Source: Streptomyces sp. NRRL B-1140
GTDB taxonomy: Bacteria > Actinomycetota > Actinomycetes > Streptomycetales > Streptomycetaceae
Assembly: GCF_001280065.1 (NCBI RefSeq)
Contig: NZ_LGEA01000162.1
Span: 124,001-188,000 of the forward strand
Direction of reading: 5' to 3'
Length of the DNA stretch: 64,000 bases
Program-made: the position numbers and the translations under genes
The notes under the pieces: model-generated
What the model was told of the DNA's origin: nothing
Seen by the model: the letters and a program-made list of their open reading frames with translations, nothing else
The model's database searches: none
Part shown: piece after piece, positions 19,293-28,395 of the stretch
How the letters are laid out: each line of letters starts with the position of its first letter
How positions within the stretch are numbered: the first letter of the stretch is position 1

Positions 19293-19961
19293 ATGTTCCC
19301 GCACAGCCGTACGCCTCAGCTGCCGGCCGCCGATCAGGCGCTGCCCGGGCGCCCGGAGCCGGCGTTCACGGTCCCCGACCGCCACGCCGTCCTCGGCAAC
19401 CCGCTGCTCGGCCCGTACCCCGAGGGCCTGGAGACCGCCGACTTCGGCCTGGGCTGCTTCTGGGGCGCCGAGCGCACGTTCTGGCAGCTCCCGGCCGGTG
19501 TGTGGACGACTCTCGTCGGCTACCAGGGCGGCCACACCGAGAACCCCACGTACGAGGAGGTCTGCTCGGGCCTGACCGGCCACACCGAGGTCGTACGGGT
19601 GGTCTTCGACCCGGAGCAGATCTCGTACGAGCGTCTCCTGAAGACGTTCTGGGAGTCGCACGACCCGACGCAGGGCTTCCGGCAGGGCAACGACGTGGGC
19701 ACGCAGTACCGCTCGGCCGTCTACACCCACACCCCCGCCCAGGAGGCCGGCGCCAAGGCGTCCCGTGAGGCGTACCAGAAGGTCCTGACGTCCTCCGGCT
19801 ACGGCACCGTCACCACGGAGATCGTCACGACTGAGGGCCGCCCCTTCTATCCGGCGGAGGGCTACCACCAGCAGTACCTGGACAAGAACCCCGCGGGCTA
19901 CTGCGGCATCGGCGGCACTGGGGTGTCCTGCCCGACAGGTGTTGCCAAGGCCGACGGCTGA
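19293..19961 (+). CDS. msrA: Peptide methionine-(S)-S-oxide reductase MsrA
   Basis: 222 aa, ATG with GGAG 6 nt upstream. It repairs methionine-S-sulfoxide in proteins. The catalytic motif [11 protein letters not shown] has the nucleophile Cys55. Conserved [31 protein letters not shown] and [24 protein letters not shown] follow; the two C-terminal cysteines are the resolving residues of the three-cysteine MsrA class recycled by thioredoxin. A nonconserved stretch of about 45 residues precedes the core, as in other actinobacterial MsrAs. The next gene starts 7 bp downstream and may be cotranscribed. Confidence 0.95.
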   Translation: MFPHSRTPQLPAADQALPGRPEPAFTVPDRHAVLGNPLLGPYPEGLETADFGLGCFWGAERTFWQLPAGVWTTLVGYQGGHTENPTYEEVCSGLTGHTEVVRVVFDPEQISYERLLKTFWESHDPTQGFRQGNDVGTQYRSAVYTHTPAQEAGAKASREAYQKVLTSSGYGTVTTEIVTTEGRPFYPAEGYHQQYLDKNPAGYCGIGGTGVSCPTGVAKADG

Positions 19962-19967
19962 TTCGAA

Positions 19968-20741
19968 GTGAGCGACAACGAGAAGATCACACGACTGTTC
20001 GCGGCTCTCGGCGCTGACGATCCGCAAGGCTGGGCTGAGTCAGAGGTCGCGGAGAACCTTCCTCAGCTGGCTCGGTACCGGTTCCTGCGAGCACTGTCGC
20101 AAGACATCGAGGCGTGGGACACGGCTTCGGTCAGCGCCCTCCGCGACGGCAGTGACGCCGAGGGGTCGACCGGGTCGGATCCCACGATGGATCTCGGGCG
20201 CCTTGCTCGCCACGTTGCCCGTGAGATGGCCTTCTGCGTCTTGCGCCGACTGGCGGACCCGGACAGCGACGGCCTCTCCGCCGGCATACGACAGCAGATG
20301 CCCGGATGGGTTCTCACGGAGACGACACCCGCGGGAGAGCCGACGCACCGCTCACTGGACTGTCTGCACGAGGACCTCGACACCGTGGTCGGCTCATCGC
20401 CCGGCACGCAGCCGAGCAGGACGGTCGCGGCAGGCTGGATCTGGTCGAGCAATCTCCGCCCATTCTGCGAGTACCTCGCGGCGGAAGTGGAATACGACTT
20501 CGACGACAGCGACTGGTTGGCCGTCGACACGGCACTGCCCGAGACCGACGACGACCAGCCCCGCTCGGCCTGGTACACCTACCCCCTCGTCGGGCGCGAC
20601 CGCGTCGATCTCCACATCGCCCGATCCGTGGACGGCGACGAGGTGTCCGTGAGTGTCGAGGGGACCGTGGACAGCCGTGTCCGAAGCCGTGTTGAACTGC
20701 TCTTCGACATCATGGCGCGCTACGCGCTCGCACCGGAATGA
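19968..20741 (+). CDS. Hypothetical protein, atypical codon use
   Basis: 257 aa, GTG start 7 bp after msrA; AAGGCC is within the end of msrA. No family recognised. It is acidic and mainly helical in the first about 110 residues (LARHVAREMAFCVLRRLADPDSDG), then a beta-rich half (GWIWSSNLRPFCEYLAAEVEYDFDDSDWLAVDTALPETDDDQPRSAWYTYPLVGRDRVDLHIARSVDGDEVSVSVEGTVD). No signal peptide or membrane helix. Codons such as ACA, CGA, GAT, CAA and TCA are much more frequent than in neighbours, suggesting acquisition. With the convergent DUF4253 gene it forms an island-like pair; an immunity or antitoxin-like role is conceivable but not shown. Confidence 0.65.
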   Translation: MSDNEKITRLFAALGADDPQGWAESEVAENLPQLARYRFLRALSQDIEAWDTASVSALRDGSDAEGSTGSDPTMDLGRLARHVAREMAFCVLRRLADPDSDGLSAGIRQQMPGWVLTETTPAGEPTHRSLDCLHEDLDTVVGSSPGTQPSRTVAAGWIWSSNLRPFCEYLAAEVEYDFDDSDWLAVDTALPETDDDQPRSAWYTYPLVGRDRVDLHIARSVDGDEVSVSVEGTVDSRVRSRVELLFDIMARYALAPE

Positions 20742-20784
20742 ACCCCCGGGCCGGGCTGCCGGCGAACTGCAGGCGGATGGTTGC

Positions 20785-21591
20785 TCAGTCCCACCAGAAG
20801 AACCAGGTTCGCGTCGGGACCTGCACAGCGACCTCGGGCAACCCTCCAATGACCTGGTCCAGGTCAGGGCAGTAGGCGTAGTGCTCGATCGCGACCCGTG
20901 CTGCCTCCGATGGGGCCGCCGGAGGGTGCTCCACCGACAGCATCACCTCGTGGGTGTCGAGGTAGCAGATCTCCGCACCGTACCGGTCGTGCCACGCCCG
21001 CAGTACGCTCGCGTGGTCCCAGTAGGACAGTCCTTCCCCGCCGGGGAACGGCGTGTGGTTCGGCGTGAACGGTGCGTCCAGGAGTTCCGGGAGACCGGAG
21101 GGATCCTCGGTGGAGACAAGGCAGATCCACTCGGGGGGCTCTGCGAAGAAGGTGGCGAGCAGGGACTGCGCGGACCTGGGGGCCCGCGCCCCGGCCGCCG
21201 GAGTGGAATCCGCGAGTCGCCGGGCCAGGTCCTCGAAGTCGCGTGCGGGGGTCGGGTGTGCCTCGGGCCCTCTGAACCACTGCGCTTCCGTGAGAAGGTC
21301 GTTCGCTTGCAGCTCCATCAGCCTCTCGACGATCGGCTGTCGGCCCTCGTCGGCGCGGCTGTCGCCGGCTGCGCCCGCCCATTCCCACCGGCTCGGTGAG
21401 GTGTGAGAGACGAAGGGCCACAACCCGGTGGATCCGTATCGCTCACGTGCGCGTCTCCACACGTCGAGACACGCCCCTGGCTCGCACCGGAAACCGAAAA
21501 GGACTCCCCCTCCCGGGATGCGAGCCGTTCGCACCTGCTCCGCAGGCACACCCAGCTCGGCAGCGAGCCTGTCCATGGGGTCGCCCCGCAT
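20785..21591 (-). CDS. DUF4253 domain protein
   Basis: 268 aa, ATG 21591. The C-terminal about 110 residues match DUF4253: YWDHASVLRAWHDRYGAEICYLDTHEVMLSVEHPPAAPSEAARVAIEHYAYCPDLDQVIGG ending in WFFWWD, the family's usual aromatic tail. The N-terminal half (GGGVLFGFRCEPGACLDVWRRARERYGSTGLWPFVS) is also typical. The family is common in Streptomyces and near toxin-immunity loci but has no assigned activity. Codon use is less GC3-biased than in surrounding core genes. It is convergent with the unknown gene on the other strand, 43 bp apart. Confidence 0.8.
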   Translation of the reverse strand: MRGDPMDRLAAELGVPAEQVRTARIPGGGVLFGFRCEPGACLDVWRRARERYGSTGLWPFVSHTSPSRWEWAGAAGDSRADEGRQPIVERLMELQANDLLTEAQWFRGPEAHPTPARDFEDLARRLADSTPAAGARAPRSAQSLLATFFAEPPEWICLVSTEDPSGLPELLDAPFTPNHTPFPGGEGLSYWDHASVLRAWHDRYGAEICYLDTHEVMLSVEHPPAAPSEAARVAIEHYAYCPDLDQVIGGLPEVAVQVPTRTWFFWWD

Positions 21592-21785
21592 CGCTCTTCC
21601 CTTTCACTCGTGTCCCTGGTGCTGAACTGCGGGCAGGGCCCATGGTGATTCTCTCGACAAGACCCCCCACGCGGGCACAGATCGAAGCGGCCCTGCGCAT
21701 TCTCAGCATGGACACCGTGCGCTGACGGTCCGTTCCCGGGGTACCGGGCTGCTGCGGGCGCCCGGTCAGCCCGTAGGGTGCCTGC

Positions 21786-22916
21786 GTGACTGCGCCCTTG
21801 AGTTCCGACAGGTCCCGTGCCGCACTGCGGACATCCGCGCGGGTTTCCGCCGAGTTGCTGCTGGTGCTCGCCATGTCCGCCGTGGCGTTGTGGCTGCTGG
21901 GCCGGATGTGGTCCGTGGTGTGGCCGCTGGTGGTCGGGCTGCTGCTGACCACGCTGACCTGGCCCGCGGCCCGGCTGCTGCGTCGCCGGGGGTGGCCGCC
22001 CGCGCTGGCGGCGTCGGTCGTGACCGTGCTGTTCCTGCTGGTCGCCGTCGGTGTGGTGGCGCTGATCGCCGTACCGGTGGCCTCCCAGTCCGGGGAGCTG
22101 ACCGACGGTGTCGTGGAGGGGATCCAGCGGCTTCGCGAGTGGGCCGCCGGGCCGCCGTTGAACATCGGGGACGCGCAGATCAACCAGGCCTTCGACAGCG
22201 CGGTCTCCCGCGCCCAGGAGGGCGTCGGCAGCATGGTGGGCGCCGTCGTCACCGGGGTGAGCACCGTGGTGAACGGCGTCGTCACCGCCGTCCTCGCGCT
22301 CTTCCTGATGTTCTTCTTCCTGAAGGACGGCCCGCGGTTCCTGCCGTGGCTCTCCCGTCAGCTGCCCGGCCGCTTCGCCACCGACGTGCCGACCGTGTGC
22401 GCGCGCAGCTGGGACACCCTGGGCGCCTTCGTACGGTCCCAGGCGGCCGTCGGCCTGCTCGACGCCGTCCTGATCGGGCTCGGCCTGTGGATCCTGGGTG
22501 TGCCGCTGGTGCTTCCGCTGGCGGTGCTGACGTTCGTCTCGGCGTTCGTGCCGATCATCGGCGCCCTGTTCGCCGGCTTCGTGGCGGTGCTCATCGCGCT
22601 CGTGTCCAACGGTCTGACGGACGCGCTGATCGTGCTGGCGATCATCGTGGTGGTGCAGCAGCTGGAGGGCAACGTCTTCCAGCCCATGATCCAGAGCCGG
22701 GGCCTGGGTCTGCACGCGGCCGTCGTCCTGCTGGCGGTGACGCTGGGCGGCAACCTGGCCGGCATCGTGGGCAGCCTGCTCGCCGTGCCCGTGGCGGCGC
22801 TGATCGCGGTGGTCTGGAACTACGTGCGCGAGCAGCTCGTCGATCCGGGGGGCGAAACGGCGGCCGACGAGCCGGGCGCCGACGAGCCGGATACCGGAGC
22901 AGCCGTCCCGTCGTAG
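21786..22916 (+). CDS. AI-2E family membrane transporter
   Basis: 376 aa, GTG start. A -10 box TAGGGT (21774-21779) lies only 6 nt before it, so the mRNA is probably leaderless. The AI-2E/PerM fold has helices at about residues 25-75, 80-100, 160-185 and 220-340, with the conserved LFLMFFFLKDGPRFLPWLSRQLP and the C-terminal VVQQLEGNVFQPMIQSRGLGLHAAVVLLAVTLGGNLAGIVGSLLAVPVAA. Members export autoinducer-2 or act as Na+/H+ antiporters; the substrate here is unknown. The C-terminal tail is acidic. Confidence 0.9.
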   Translation: MTAPLSSDRSRAALRTSARVSAELLLVLAMSAVALWLLGRMWSVVWPLVVGLLLTTLTWPAARLLRRRGWPPALAASVVTVLFLLVAVGVVALIAVPVASQSGELTDGVVEGIQRLREWAAGPPLNIGDAQINQAFDSAVSRAQEGVGSMVGAVVTGVSTVVNGVVTAVLALFLMFFFLKDGPRFLPWLSRQLPGRFATDVPTVCARSWDTLGAFVRSQAAVGLLDAVLIGLGLWILGVPLVLPLAVLTFVSAFVPIIGALFAGFVAVLIALVSNGLTDALIVLAIIVVVQQLEGNVFQPMIQSRGLGLHAAVVLLAVTLGGNLAGIVGSLLAVPVAALIAVVWNYVREQLVDPGGETAADEPGADEPDTGAAVPS

Positions 22917-22934
22917 CGGCACGGTCGCGGCGGC

Positions 22935-22980
22935 CCTGAGGCGCGCGGGCGCGGTGGCCTGAGGCGCGCGGGCGCGGTGG
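22935..22980. repeat. Perfect 23-bp tandem duplication
   Basis: The 23-bp unit at 22935-22957 (beginning CCTGAGGCGCGCGGG) is repeated exactly at 22958-22980, and a third copy seems to start (CCTG) before diverging. It lies in the 187-bp gap after the AI-2E gene. Probably replication slippage in GC-rich DNA; no other structure is seen in this gap. Confidence 0.9.
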
Positions 22981-23103
22981 CCTGGGCACCCGGCCGCTGC
23001 GCCCCCGGGGGGGCACCCGGCCGCACCGACGCGCGAACGGCCCTGCCCGGGTCGCGCGGCTCCTCCTCGCTTGCGAGTCTGCAGGCGAGAGGAGAGCCGC
23101 CCC

Positions 23104-23796
23104 ATGGTTGCTGTCGCCGCGTCACCCGTGCGTCTGGAGGCGTCCGTCGATCCCCGCCTGTCCCGGTGGATGTGGCTGGTGAAATGGCTGCTCGCCATCC
23201 CGCACTACATCGTGCTGGTGTTCCTGTGGATCGCCTTCACCGTCGTGACCGTGATCGCCTTCTTCGCCGTCCTGTTCACCGCCCGCTATCCGCGGCCCCT
23301 CTTCGACTTCAGCGTCGGCGTACTGCGCTGGAACTGGCGGGTCGGCTACTACGCGCACACCGCGCTCGGCACCGACCGCTATCCGCCCTTCACCCTCGCC
23401 GACGTGCCCGACTACCCGGCGCGCTTCGACGTCGCGTATCCCGAACGGCTGTCGCGCGGACTGGTCCTGGTGAAGTGGTGGCTGCTGGCGATCCCGCAGT
23501 ACATCGTGGTCGGGATGATCGTCGGGGGCGGCTGGGGCGGGGACGACTGGCGGGGTGGCGGGCTGCTGCCCTTCCTCTCCCTGGTGGCCGTCGTCATCCT
23601 GCTCTTCACCGCCCGCTACCCGCGGCACCTCTTCGACTTCCTGATCGGCCTCGCCCGCTGGGCGGCCCGGGTGGCGGCCTACGCCACGCTGCTCACGGAC
23701 CAGTACCCGCCGTTCCGGCTCGACCAGGGCGGGCAGGAGCCCTCACCGCCGCCGGCGGCAGCACCGCCGCCGACGGACCCACTGACCAAGGTCTGA
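23104..23796 (+). CDS. DUF4389 membrane protein
   Basis: 230 aa, ATG 23104 with AGAGGAGAG upstream. DUF4389 is seen as two similar modules, each with KW(L/W)LA-IP(H/Q)YIV, a membrane hairpin and (L)FTARYPR-LFDF. Residues about 20-70 are module one and 115-180 module two. The Gly/Trp-rich loop GGGWGGDDWRGG separates the helices of module two, and the C-terminus is Pro-rich. The family is common in actinobacteria; its function is unknown. It lies between the AI-2E transporter and a secreted DUF5829 protein, all on the plus strand but separated enough to be independent. Confidence 0.85.
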   Translation: MVAVAASPVRLEASVDPRLSRWMWLVKWLLAIPHYIVLVFLWIAFTVVTVIAFFAVLFTARYPRPLFDFSVGVLRWNWRVGYYAHTALGTDRYPPFTLADVPDYPARFDVAYPERLSRGLVLVKWWLLAIPQYIVVGMIVGGGWGGDDWRGGGLLPFLSLVAVVILLFTARYPRHLFDFLIGLARWAARVAAYATLLTDQYPPFRLDQGGQEPSPPPAAAPPPTDPLTKV

Positions 23797-23854
23797 TCCC
23801 GCAAAGGGAACAATCCACAGCGGAATCGATTCCTCCCGCCCTACGCTCCCTCGC

Positions 23855-24808
23855 ATGGTTCTCAGAAGAGCGTTACAGCTGATCATGGTCGTCGCTCTGG
23901 CCCTCGCGGGGGCGGTCCAGGGCGGCGTGAGCACGGCACGGGCGCAGGAGAACGGAAACCCGGACGGGCGGCACCTGCTGTTCTACAACCACGCCTACGG
24001 CGTGTTCGACCGGCAGACCGCGGACGCCATCGAGCACTCCTCCTACCTTCGGGACTTCGCGAACTTCCTGGTCCGCACCACGACCGGCTCCGGCGGGCAG
24101 ACCTGGACCGGCCGCTACCTGATGGGGCGCGAGACCTACTTCGAGCTGTTCGGAGTGGGCGACGTACCGGGCAAGGACGGCACCCTGGGCGCCGCCGGCC
24201 TGGGCGTGTCCACCGAGCGTGCCGGGGATCTGCCCACGGTGGTCGAGCGGCTGCGGAAGGCCGGGATCAGCGACCCGGTCGAGTTCCCGCAGACGCGCGA
24301 CTTCGGCGACGGCGTCCCCGTGCCCTGGTTCGACGCGGTCCTCACCACCGGCGAGTACGACCTCTTCGGCGCCTGGGGCATGGAGTACCGGCCGGAGTAC
24401 TTCGCCGACCCGCGCAGCAACACCGAGCCCGCCTCCCACCCGGGTGACGTGGGCCGGGAGCGCTACCTGTCCGACGCCTACCGCGACCATCTGATGCGGG
24501 ACGTGACCGGCATCCGGCTCGCGGTGACCGCACGCGACCTCGCCGCCACCGTGCCGCTGCTGAAGGCCGGCGGTTTCGCGGTGCGCTCCCTGCCGGACGG
24601 GGGCGTCCTCGCGAAGGACGGCGGCACCACGATCCGGTTCGACTCCGTGCCCCTGGACCGGGTGGGCCTCAAGCAGGTCGAGATGGCGCTGAACCACCCG
24701 GTGTCGTACCGGCACGTGGAGCGGATCGGACACTCGGCCCTCGTGGTCGGCCCGGGGGCCCGGGCGGTGTGGACCTTCGAGGACCAGGACCGGCCGGACG
24801 CCGGGTAG
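23855..24808 (+). CDS. Secreted DUF5829 family protein
   Basis: 317 aa, ATG 23855, with no strong ribosome site. A signal peptide (residues 1-30, hydrophobic LIMVVALALAGAVQGG) ends with an AxA-type site at ARAQE. The mature protein begins with the family hallmark LLFYNHAYGVFDRQTADAIEHS and contains WTGRYLMGRETYFELFG; the fold resembles a glyoxalase/VOC-like repeat (family-level impression). One VOC-like metal pattern is possible (His, Glu) but not certain. Function unknown; exported to the cell surface or medium. Confidence 0.78.
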   Translation: MVLRRALQLIMVVALALAGAVQGGVSTARAQENGNPDGRHLLFYNHAYGVFDRQTADAIEHSSYLRDFANFLVRTTTGSGGQTWTGRYLMGRETYFELFGVGDVPGKDGTLGAAGLGVSTERAGDLPTVVERLRKAGISDPVEFPQTRDFGDGVPVPWFDAVLTTGEYDLFGAWGMEYRPEYFADPRSNTEPASHPGDVGRERYLSDAYRDHLMRDVTGIRLAVTARDLAATVPLLKAGGFAVRSLPDGGVLAKDGGTTIRFDSVPLDRVGLKQVEMALNHPVSYRHVERIGHSALVVGPGARAVWTFEDQDRPDAG

Positions 24809-24851
24809 GGACGGGTCCAGGGGCTGTCCGGCCGGTCCCGTCGGGCAGTCC

Positions 24852-25613
24852 CTAGCCCAGCCTCTCCGCCAGGAACCCCTCCCACGTCCGCTTCCCCGTC
24901 TCCGCCCCCGCCGGCGCCAGGTTCCGCCCCGCCCGGTACGCCCGCCCCGCCTTCCCGGGGATGCGCACCGGCAGCATGAGGCGGCGCCTGTCGCGCAGGC
25001 GGAGGTAGGGGCGGGCCAGGGCGGCGAGGTCGTACAGGTGCGGCCCGGCCAGGTCCGGGACCAGGCCCGACGGGGCGCCGAGGGTCAGTTCCGCGAGACG
25101 GGCGGCGACCTCGCGGGAGTCGACCGGCTGGAGCCGGAGACCGCCGGGAACCGGGAAGACCGGCAGCTTCGCCATCTTCTCGACCATGGTCAGCGCGAGG
25201 TCGTGGAACTGGGCCGCGCGCAGGGTCGTCCACGGGATGCCCGACTCGGCGACGGCCCGCTCCGACTCCAGCTTCGTCCGCATCCAGGCCAGCGGGACGC
25301 GGTCGGCGCCGATGACCGAGACGTAGATCAGGTGCCGCACGCCGGCCCGGGCGGCGGCCGCCACCAGGGTGCGGGTGGCCTCGTCGTCGCCCCTGGGGCC
25401 GCCCGCCAGGTGCAGCACCGTCTCGGCGCCCCGGACGGCGGCCTCGACGCCGTCGCCCGTCAGCAGGTCCCCGGTGACGTACTCGACGCCGTCCGCGGCG
25501 GGGCGGGCGCTCCGGGTGAGGATCCGCACGTCGTGGCCGGACGCGCGCAACAGCGGGACGACGTGGACGCCGAGGGTGCCCGTGCCGCCGGTGACCAGGA
25601 TCGGTGATGTCAT
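24852..25613 (-). CDS. NAD(P)-binding atypical SDR (NmrA-like)
   Basis: 253 aa, ATG 25613. The Rossmann motif VTGGTGTLG (7-15) near the N-terminus, the NADP-preferring LTRSARPA and the VSVIGADRVP segment place it with NmrA/atypical short-chain dehydrogenases. The YxxxK catalytic pair is not obvious (WMRTKLESERAVAESGIPWTTLR), as in NmrA-type members that act as sensors or as isomerase-like enzymes. The promoter lies in the 100 bp between it and the VOC gene upstream. Substrate unknown. Confidence 0.85.
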   Translation of the reverse strand: MTSPILVTGGTGTLGVHVVPLLRASGHDVRILTRSARPAADGVEYVTGDLLTGDGVEAAVRGAETVLHLAGGPRGDDEATRTLVAAAARAGVRHLIYVSVIGADRVPLAWMRTKLESERAVAESGIPWTTLRAAQFHDLALTMVEKMAKLPVFPVPGGLRLQPVDSREVAARLAELTLGAPSGLVPDLAGPHLYDLAALARPYLRLRDRRRLMLPVRIPGKAGRAYRAGRNLAPAGAETGKRTWEGFLAERLG

Positions 25614-25713
25614 GACTGCTCCCCGGTTGTTCGTCGTGGTGTCGCCTTCGCCGGTATGACGGGCGGCGGCGCGACGATGTGACGAGCCGGGGTGCGGGCA
25701 GGGTGCGGGCGGC

Positions 25714-26097
25714 TCAGCCGCCGCTGCCGTAGGGCCTCGTGATGATCTCCAGGCGGTGGCCGTCGGGGTCGTCGAAGTAGGCCCCGCGCCCGCCGTCGTT
25801 GTGGTTGATCTCCCCGGGGCGGCTGTGGAACGGGTCCGCCCAGTAGGTCAGGCCGGCTTCCTGGATGCGGCCGAAGATCTCGTCGAACTCCTCCTCCGAC
25901 ACGAGGAAGGCGTAGTGCTGCGGCGTGATGGCGCCCGGGCTGTCCATGAAGTCGAGCGTCACCCCGTTGGGGATCTCGACCGGGAGGAAGGGGCCGTAGG
26001 GCGGGCTCACGTCGAGCCCCAGGAGGTCGGCGAGGAACCGGGCCGAGGCGCGTTTGTCGTGGGCGACGACGATGGTGTGGTTGAGCTGCACGGTCAT
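25714..26097 (-). CDS. VOC family (glyoxalase/dioxygenase fold) protein
   Basis: 127 aa, ATG 26097, with a purine-rich GGAGG upstream (revcomp of 26103-26108). Two beta-alpha-beta-beta-beta modules: LNHTIVVAHDKRASARFLADLLGL with metal ligand His7, and the C-terminal FDDPDGHRLEIITRPYG with the Glu ligand. A central His (QHYAFLV) can complete the site. Members include glyoxalases, dioxygenases and antibiotic-binding proteins; none is indicated here. It is upstream of and co-oriented with the SDR gene; cotranscription is possible. Confidence 0.88.
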   Translation of the reverse strand: MTVQLNHTIVVAHDKRASARFLADLLGLDVSPPYGPFLPVEIPNGVTLDFMDSPGAITPQHYAFLVSEEEFDEIFGRIQEAGLTYWADPFHSRPGEINHNDGGRGAYFDDPDGHRLEIITRPYGSGG

Positions 26098-26186
26098 GGT
26101 GGCCTCCCCTGGCGTACGTGGCGGCGGACCCTCCGGTGCACTCCCCCCACGTGTACCCCGCGCTTGCGCCGTCGTGCATCACGAAC

Positions 26187-26225
26187 GCCCTGAGGGCCCC
26201 GGCGCGCGGCCGGGGCCCTCAGGGC
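26187..26225 (-). terminator. Strong hairpin after the alcohol dehydrogenase gene
   Basis: Perfect 16-bp inverted repeat (GCCCTGAGGGCCCCGG / CCGGGGCCCTCAGGGC) with a 7-nt loop, 20 bp beyond the dehydrogenase stop on the minus strand. Confidence 0.85.
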
Positions 26226-26245
26226 TGCTGTGCACGGGTCGGAGA

Positions 26246-27286
26246 TCAGATCGTCGCCGTGTCGATCACGAACCGGTAGCGCACGTCGCTGGCCTGGACG
26301 CGCTCGTACGCCTCGTTGATCTGGTCGGCGCGGATCAGCTCGATCTCGGCGCCGAGGCCGTGCTCGGCGCAGAAGTCCAGCATCTCCTGCGTCTCGGCGA
26401 TACCACCGATCATGGAACCGGCGAGGGTCTTGCCGCCGCCGATCACCGAGAAGAGGTTGAGGGAGATCGGCTCCTCGGGGGCGCCGACATTGGCCAGGGT
26501 GCCCTCGGTCTTCAGCAGGGACAGGTAGGCGTTGAAGTCCAGCGGGGCGGACACCGTGGACACGATCAGGTCGAACGTGCCGGCCAGCTCCTCGAAGGTC
26601 TTCGGGTCGCTGGTGGCGTAGTAGTGGTCGGCGCCCAGCCGCAGGCCGTCCTCCTGCTTGCGCAGGGACTGCGACAGCACGGTCACCTCGGCGCCGAGCG
26701 CGTGGGCGATCTTGACGCCCATGTGGCCGAGGCCGCCCAGGCCGACGATCGCGACCTTCTTGCCGGGGCCTGCGCCGAAGCGGCGGAGCGGGGAGTAGAG
26801 GGTGATGCCGGCGCACAGCAGCGGCGCGGCGACGTCGAGGGAGAGGCCGTCGGGGATGCGGACGACGAAGTTCTCGTCGACGACGACGTTCTGCGCGTAG
26901 CCGCCGTAGGTGGGCTCGCCGTCGTGGCCGATGCCGTTGTACGTCGGGACGTTGCCCTTCACGCAGTACTGCTCGCGCCCGTCCTTGCAGTTCTCGCACT
27001 CGCGGCAGGAGTCGACCATGCAGCCGACGCCCACGCGGTCGCCGACGGCGAACTTCGTGACGCCCGGGCCGACGGCGGAGACGACACCGGCTATCTCGTG
27101 GCCGGGGACCATCGGGAAGATCGCCTCACCCCAGCCCTCCTGGGCCTGGTGGATGTCGGAGTGGCAGATGCCGGCGAACTTGATGTCGATCAGGACGTCG
27201 AACTCGCGGACCTCGCGGCGCTCGATGGTGGTGCGCTCCAGCGGAGCCTTGGGGGCGGGAGCGGCGTACGCAGCAGCAGTGGTCAT
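26246..27286 (-). CDS. Zinc-dependent NAD(P) alcohol dehydrogenase (YahK/cinnamyl-ADH type)
   Basis: 346 aa. ATG 27286 has GGAGAA 9 nt upstream. MDR superfamily: catalytic zinc ligands in GICHSDIH and PGHEIAG; structural zinc cysteines in [19 protein letters not shown]; the NADP-binding GLGGLGHMG with a following Ser (LSQSLRKQ), which favours NADPH. The protein is closest to aldehyde reductases that reduce a wide range of aldehydes to alcohols. It is divergent from an XRE regulator with operator-like repeats between them, so it is probably under that regulator's control. Confidence 0.9.
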   Translation of the reverse strand: MTTAAAYAAPAPKAPLERTTIERREVREFDVLIDIKFAGICHSDIHQAQEGWGEAIFPMVPGHEIAGVVSAVGPGVTKFAVGDRVGVGCMVDSCRECENCKDGREQYCVKGNVPTYNGIGHDGEPTYGGYAQNVVVDENFVVRIPDGLSLDVAAPLLCAGITLYSPLRRFGAGPGKKVAIVGLGGLGHMGVKIAHALGAEVTVLSQSLRKQEDGLRLGADHYYATSDPKTFEELAGTFDLIVSTVSAPLDFNAYLSLLKTEGTLANVGAPEEPISLNLFSVIGGGKTLAGSMIGGIAETQEMLDFCAEHGLGAEIELIRADQINEAYERVQASDVRYRFVIDTATI

Positions 27287-27399
27287 GCCGGGGGTTCTCC
27301 TAGCGGGGGTTGTGTGCCCGGCTGCCTTCTGGATCTTCTGCCCGGGCACGATCACCAGCGTGCCCGATTCGATCGTGCTCACCCAGACCACGGTTTTGC

Positions 27400-27447
27400 G
27401 TACGCACACGGTGCGTACCACTGGCGGGGTCAGGCTCGTGTGCGTAC
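27400..27447. promoter_or_regulatory. Operator-like GTGCGTAC repeats between ADH and XRE regulator
   Basis: Perfect dyad GTACGCAC-ACG-GTGCGTAC (27400-27418) plus a third half-site GTGCGTAC (27440-27447). It lies midway between the divergent ADH and XRE-regulator genes. The third copy is just upstream of a possible -10 AATACT (27455-27460), 7 nt before the regulator's ATG. Suggests autoregulation and control of the dehydrogenase. Confidence 0.65.
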
Positions 27448-27467
27448 GACCGTGAATACTGGAACGC

Positions 27468-28382
27468 ATGGACCAACAGCCCGAACCCGCGCAGACGGCC
27501 GGTGGCGGCCTGGACCGGCGCGCCGAGCTCAGCGAGTTCCTGCGCACCCGGCGGGCCCGGCTGAAGCCCGAGGACGTGGGGCTGCCCGACTTCGGGCGGC
27601 GGCGGGTTCCGGGGCTGCGCCGCGAGGAGCTCGCGCAGCTGGCCGGGGTGTCCGTGGCGTACTACACGCGGCTGGAGCAGGGCAACGGCCGCAACGTCTC
27701 GGCGGAGGTGCTGGACGCCATCGCGCGCGCCCTGCGGCTGAACGACGCCGAGCACGCACACCTGACGCATCTGGCGAAGCCGAAGCAGCACAAGAAGAAG
27801 CCGGTGGCACGCAGCCAGCAGGTGCGGCCTACGCTGCGGCATCTGCTGGACTCGATCGAGTCCGTCCCGGCGTACATCGTCGGACGCCGCTCCGACATCC
27901 TGGCCTGGAACCGGATGGCGTCGGCCCTCTTCGGCGACTGGGCGGAGGTGCCGGCCCAGGAGCGGAACTGGGCGCGGATGGTGTTCCTGCGGCCGGAGTA
28001 CCGCGAGCTGTACCTGGAGTGGGAGCAGAAGGCGGCCGACATGGTCGGCTATCTGCGCATGGACGCGGGCTGCCACCCGGACGACCCGCGGCTGTCGGCG
28101 CTGGTGGGCGAACTGTCGGTGAAGAGCGAGGACTTCCGCCGGCTGTGGGCCGCCCACAACGTCAAGGAGAAGAGCTACGGCGTCAAGCGCATGCGTCATC
28201 CCCTGGTCGGCGACCTGACCCTCTCCTTCGAGACGTTCCGCCTGGTCGACGACGGTGAGCAGTCCCTGGTCACCTACCACGCGGAGCCGGACACCCCGTC
28301 GGCGGAGGCCCTGCGGCTGCTGGCGAGCTGGGGGGCGGACGCGACGCGCTCCGGGGCCAGGGCTTCGACGCCGTCGGAGTGA
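27468..28382 (+). CDS. XRE-family regulator with MmyB-like ligand-binding domain
   Basis: 304 aa, ATG 27468; no good ribosome site and a close -10 box, so possibly leaderless. Residues about 20-95 form a Cro/C1-type HTH ([21 protein letters not shown]...[32 protein letters not shown]). Residues about 115-285 are the MmyB-like/MLTR ligand-binding domain ([30 protein letters not shown]...[21 protein letters not shown], ending [23 protein letters not shown]). The domain binds small, often fatty, ligands. It is divergently transcribed from an aldehyde/alcohol dehydrogenase, its likely target. Confidence 0.92.
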   Translation: MDQQPEPAQTAGGGLDRRAELSEFLRTRRARLKPEDVGLPDFGRRRVPGLRREELAQLAGVSVAYYTRLEQGNGRNVSAEVLDAIARALRLNDAEHAHLTHLAKPKQHKKKPVARSQQVRPTLRHLLDSIESVPAYIVGRRSDILAWNRMASALFGDWAEVPAQERNWARMVFLRPEYRELYLEWEQKAADMVGYLRMDAGCHPDDPRLSALVGELSVKSEDFRRLWAAHNVKEKSYGVKRMRHPLVGDLTLSFETFRLVDDGEQSLVTYHAEPDTPSAEALRLLASWGADATRSGARASTPSE

Positions 28383-28395
28383 GCGGGCCGGCGTC

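Noticed and set aside
21642..21725. 27-residue plus-strand frame (MVILSTRPPTRAQIEAALRI...) before the AI-2E gene
   Set aside because: It has a plausible helical sequence but no ribosome site, no partner frame and no recognisable family; it may be a remnant of a lost gene, but this cannot be shown.
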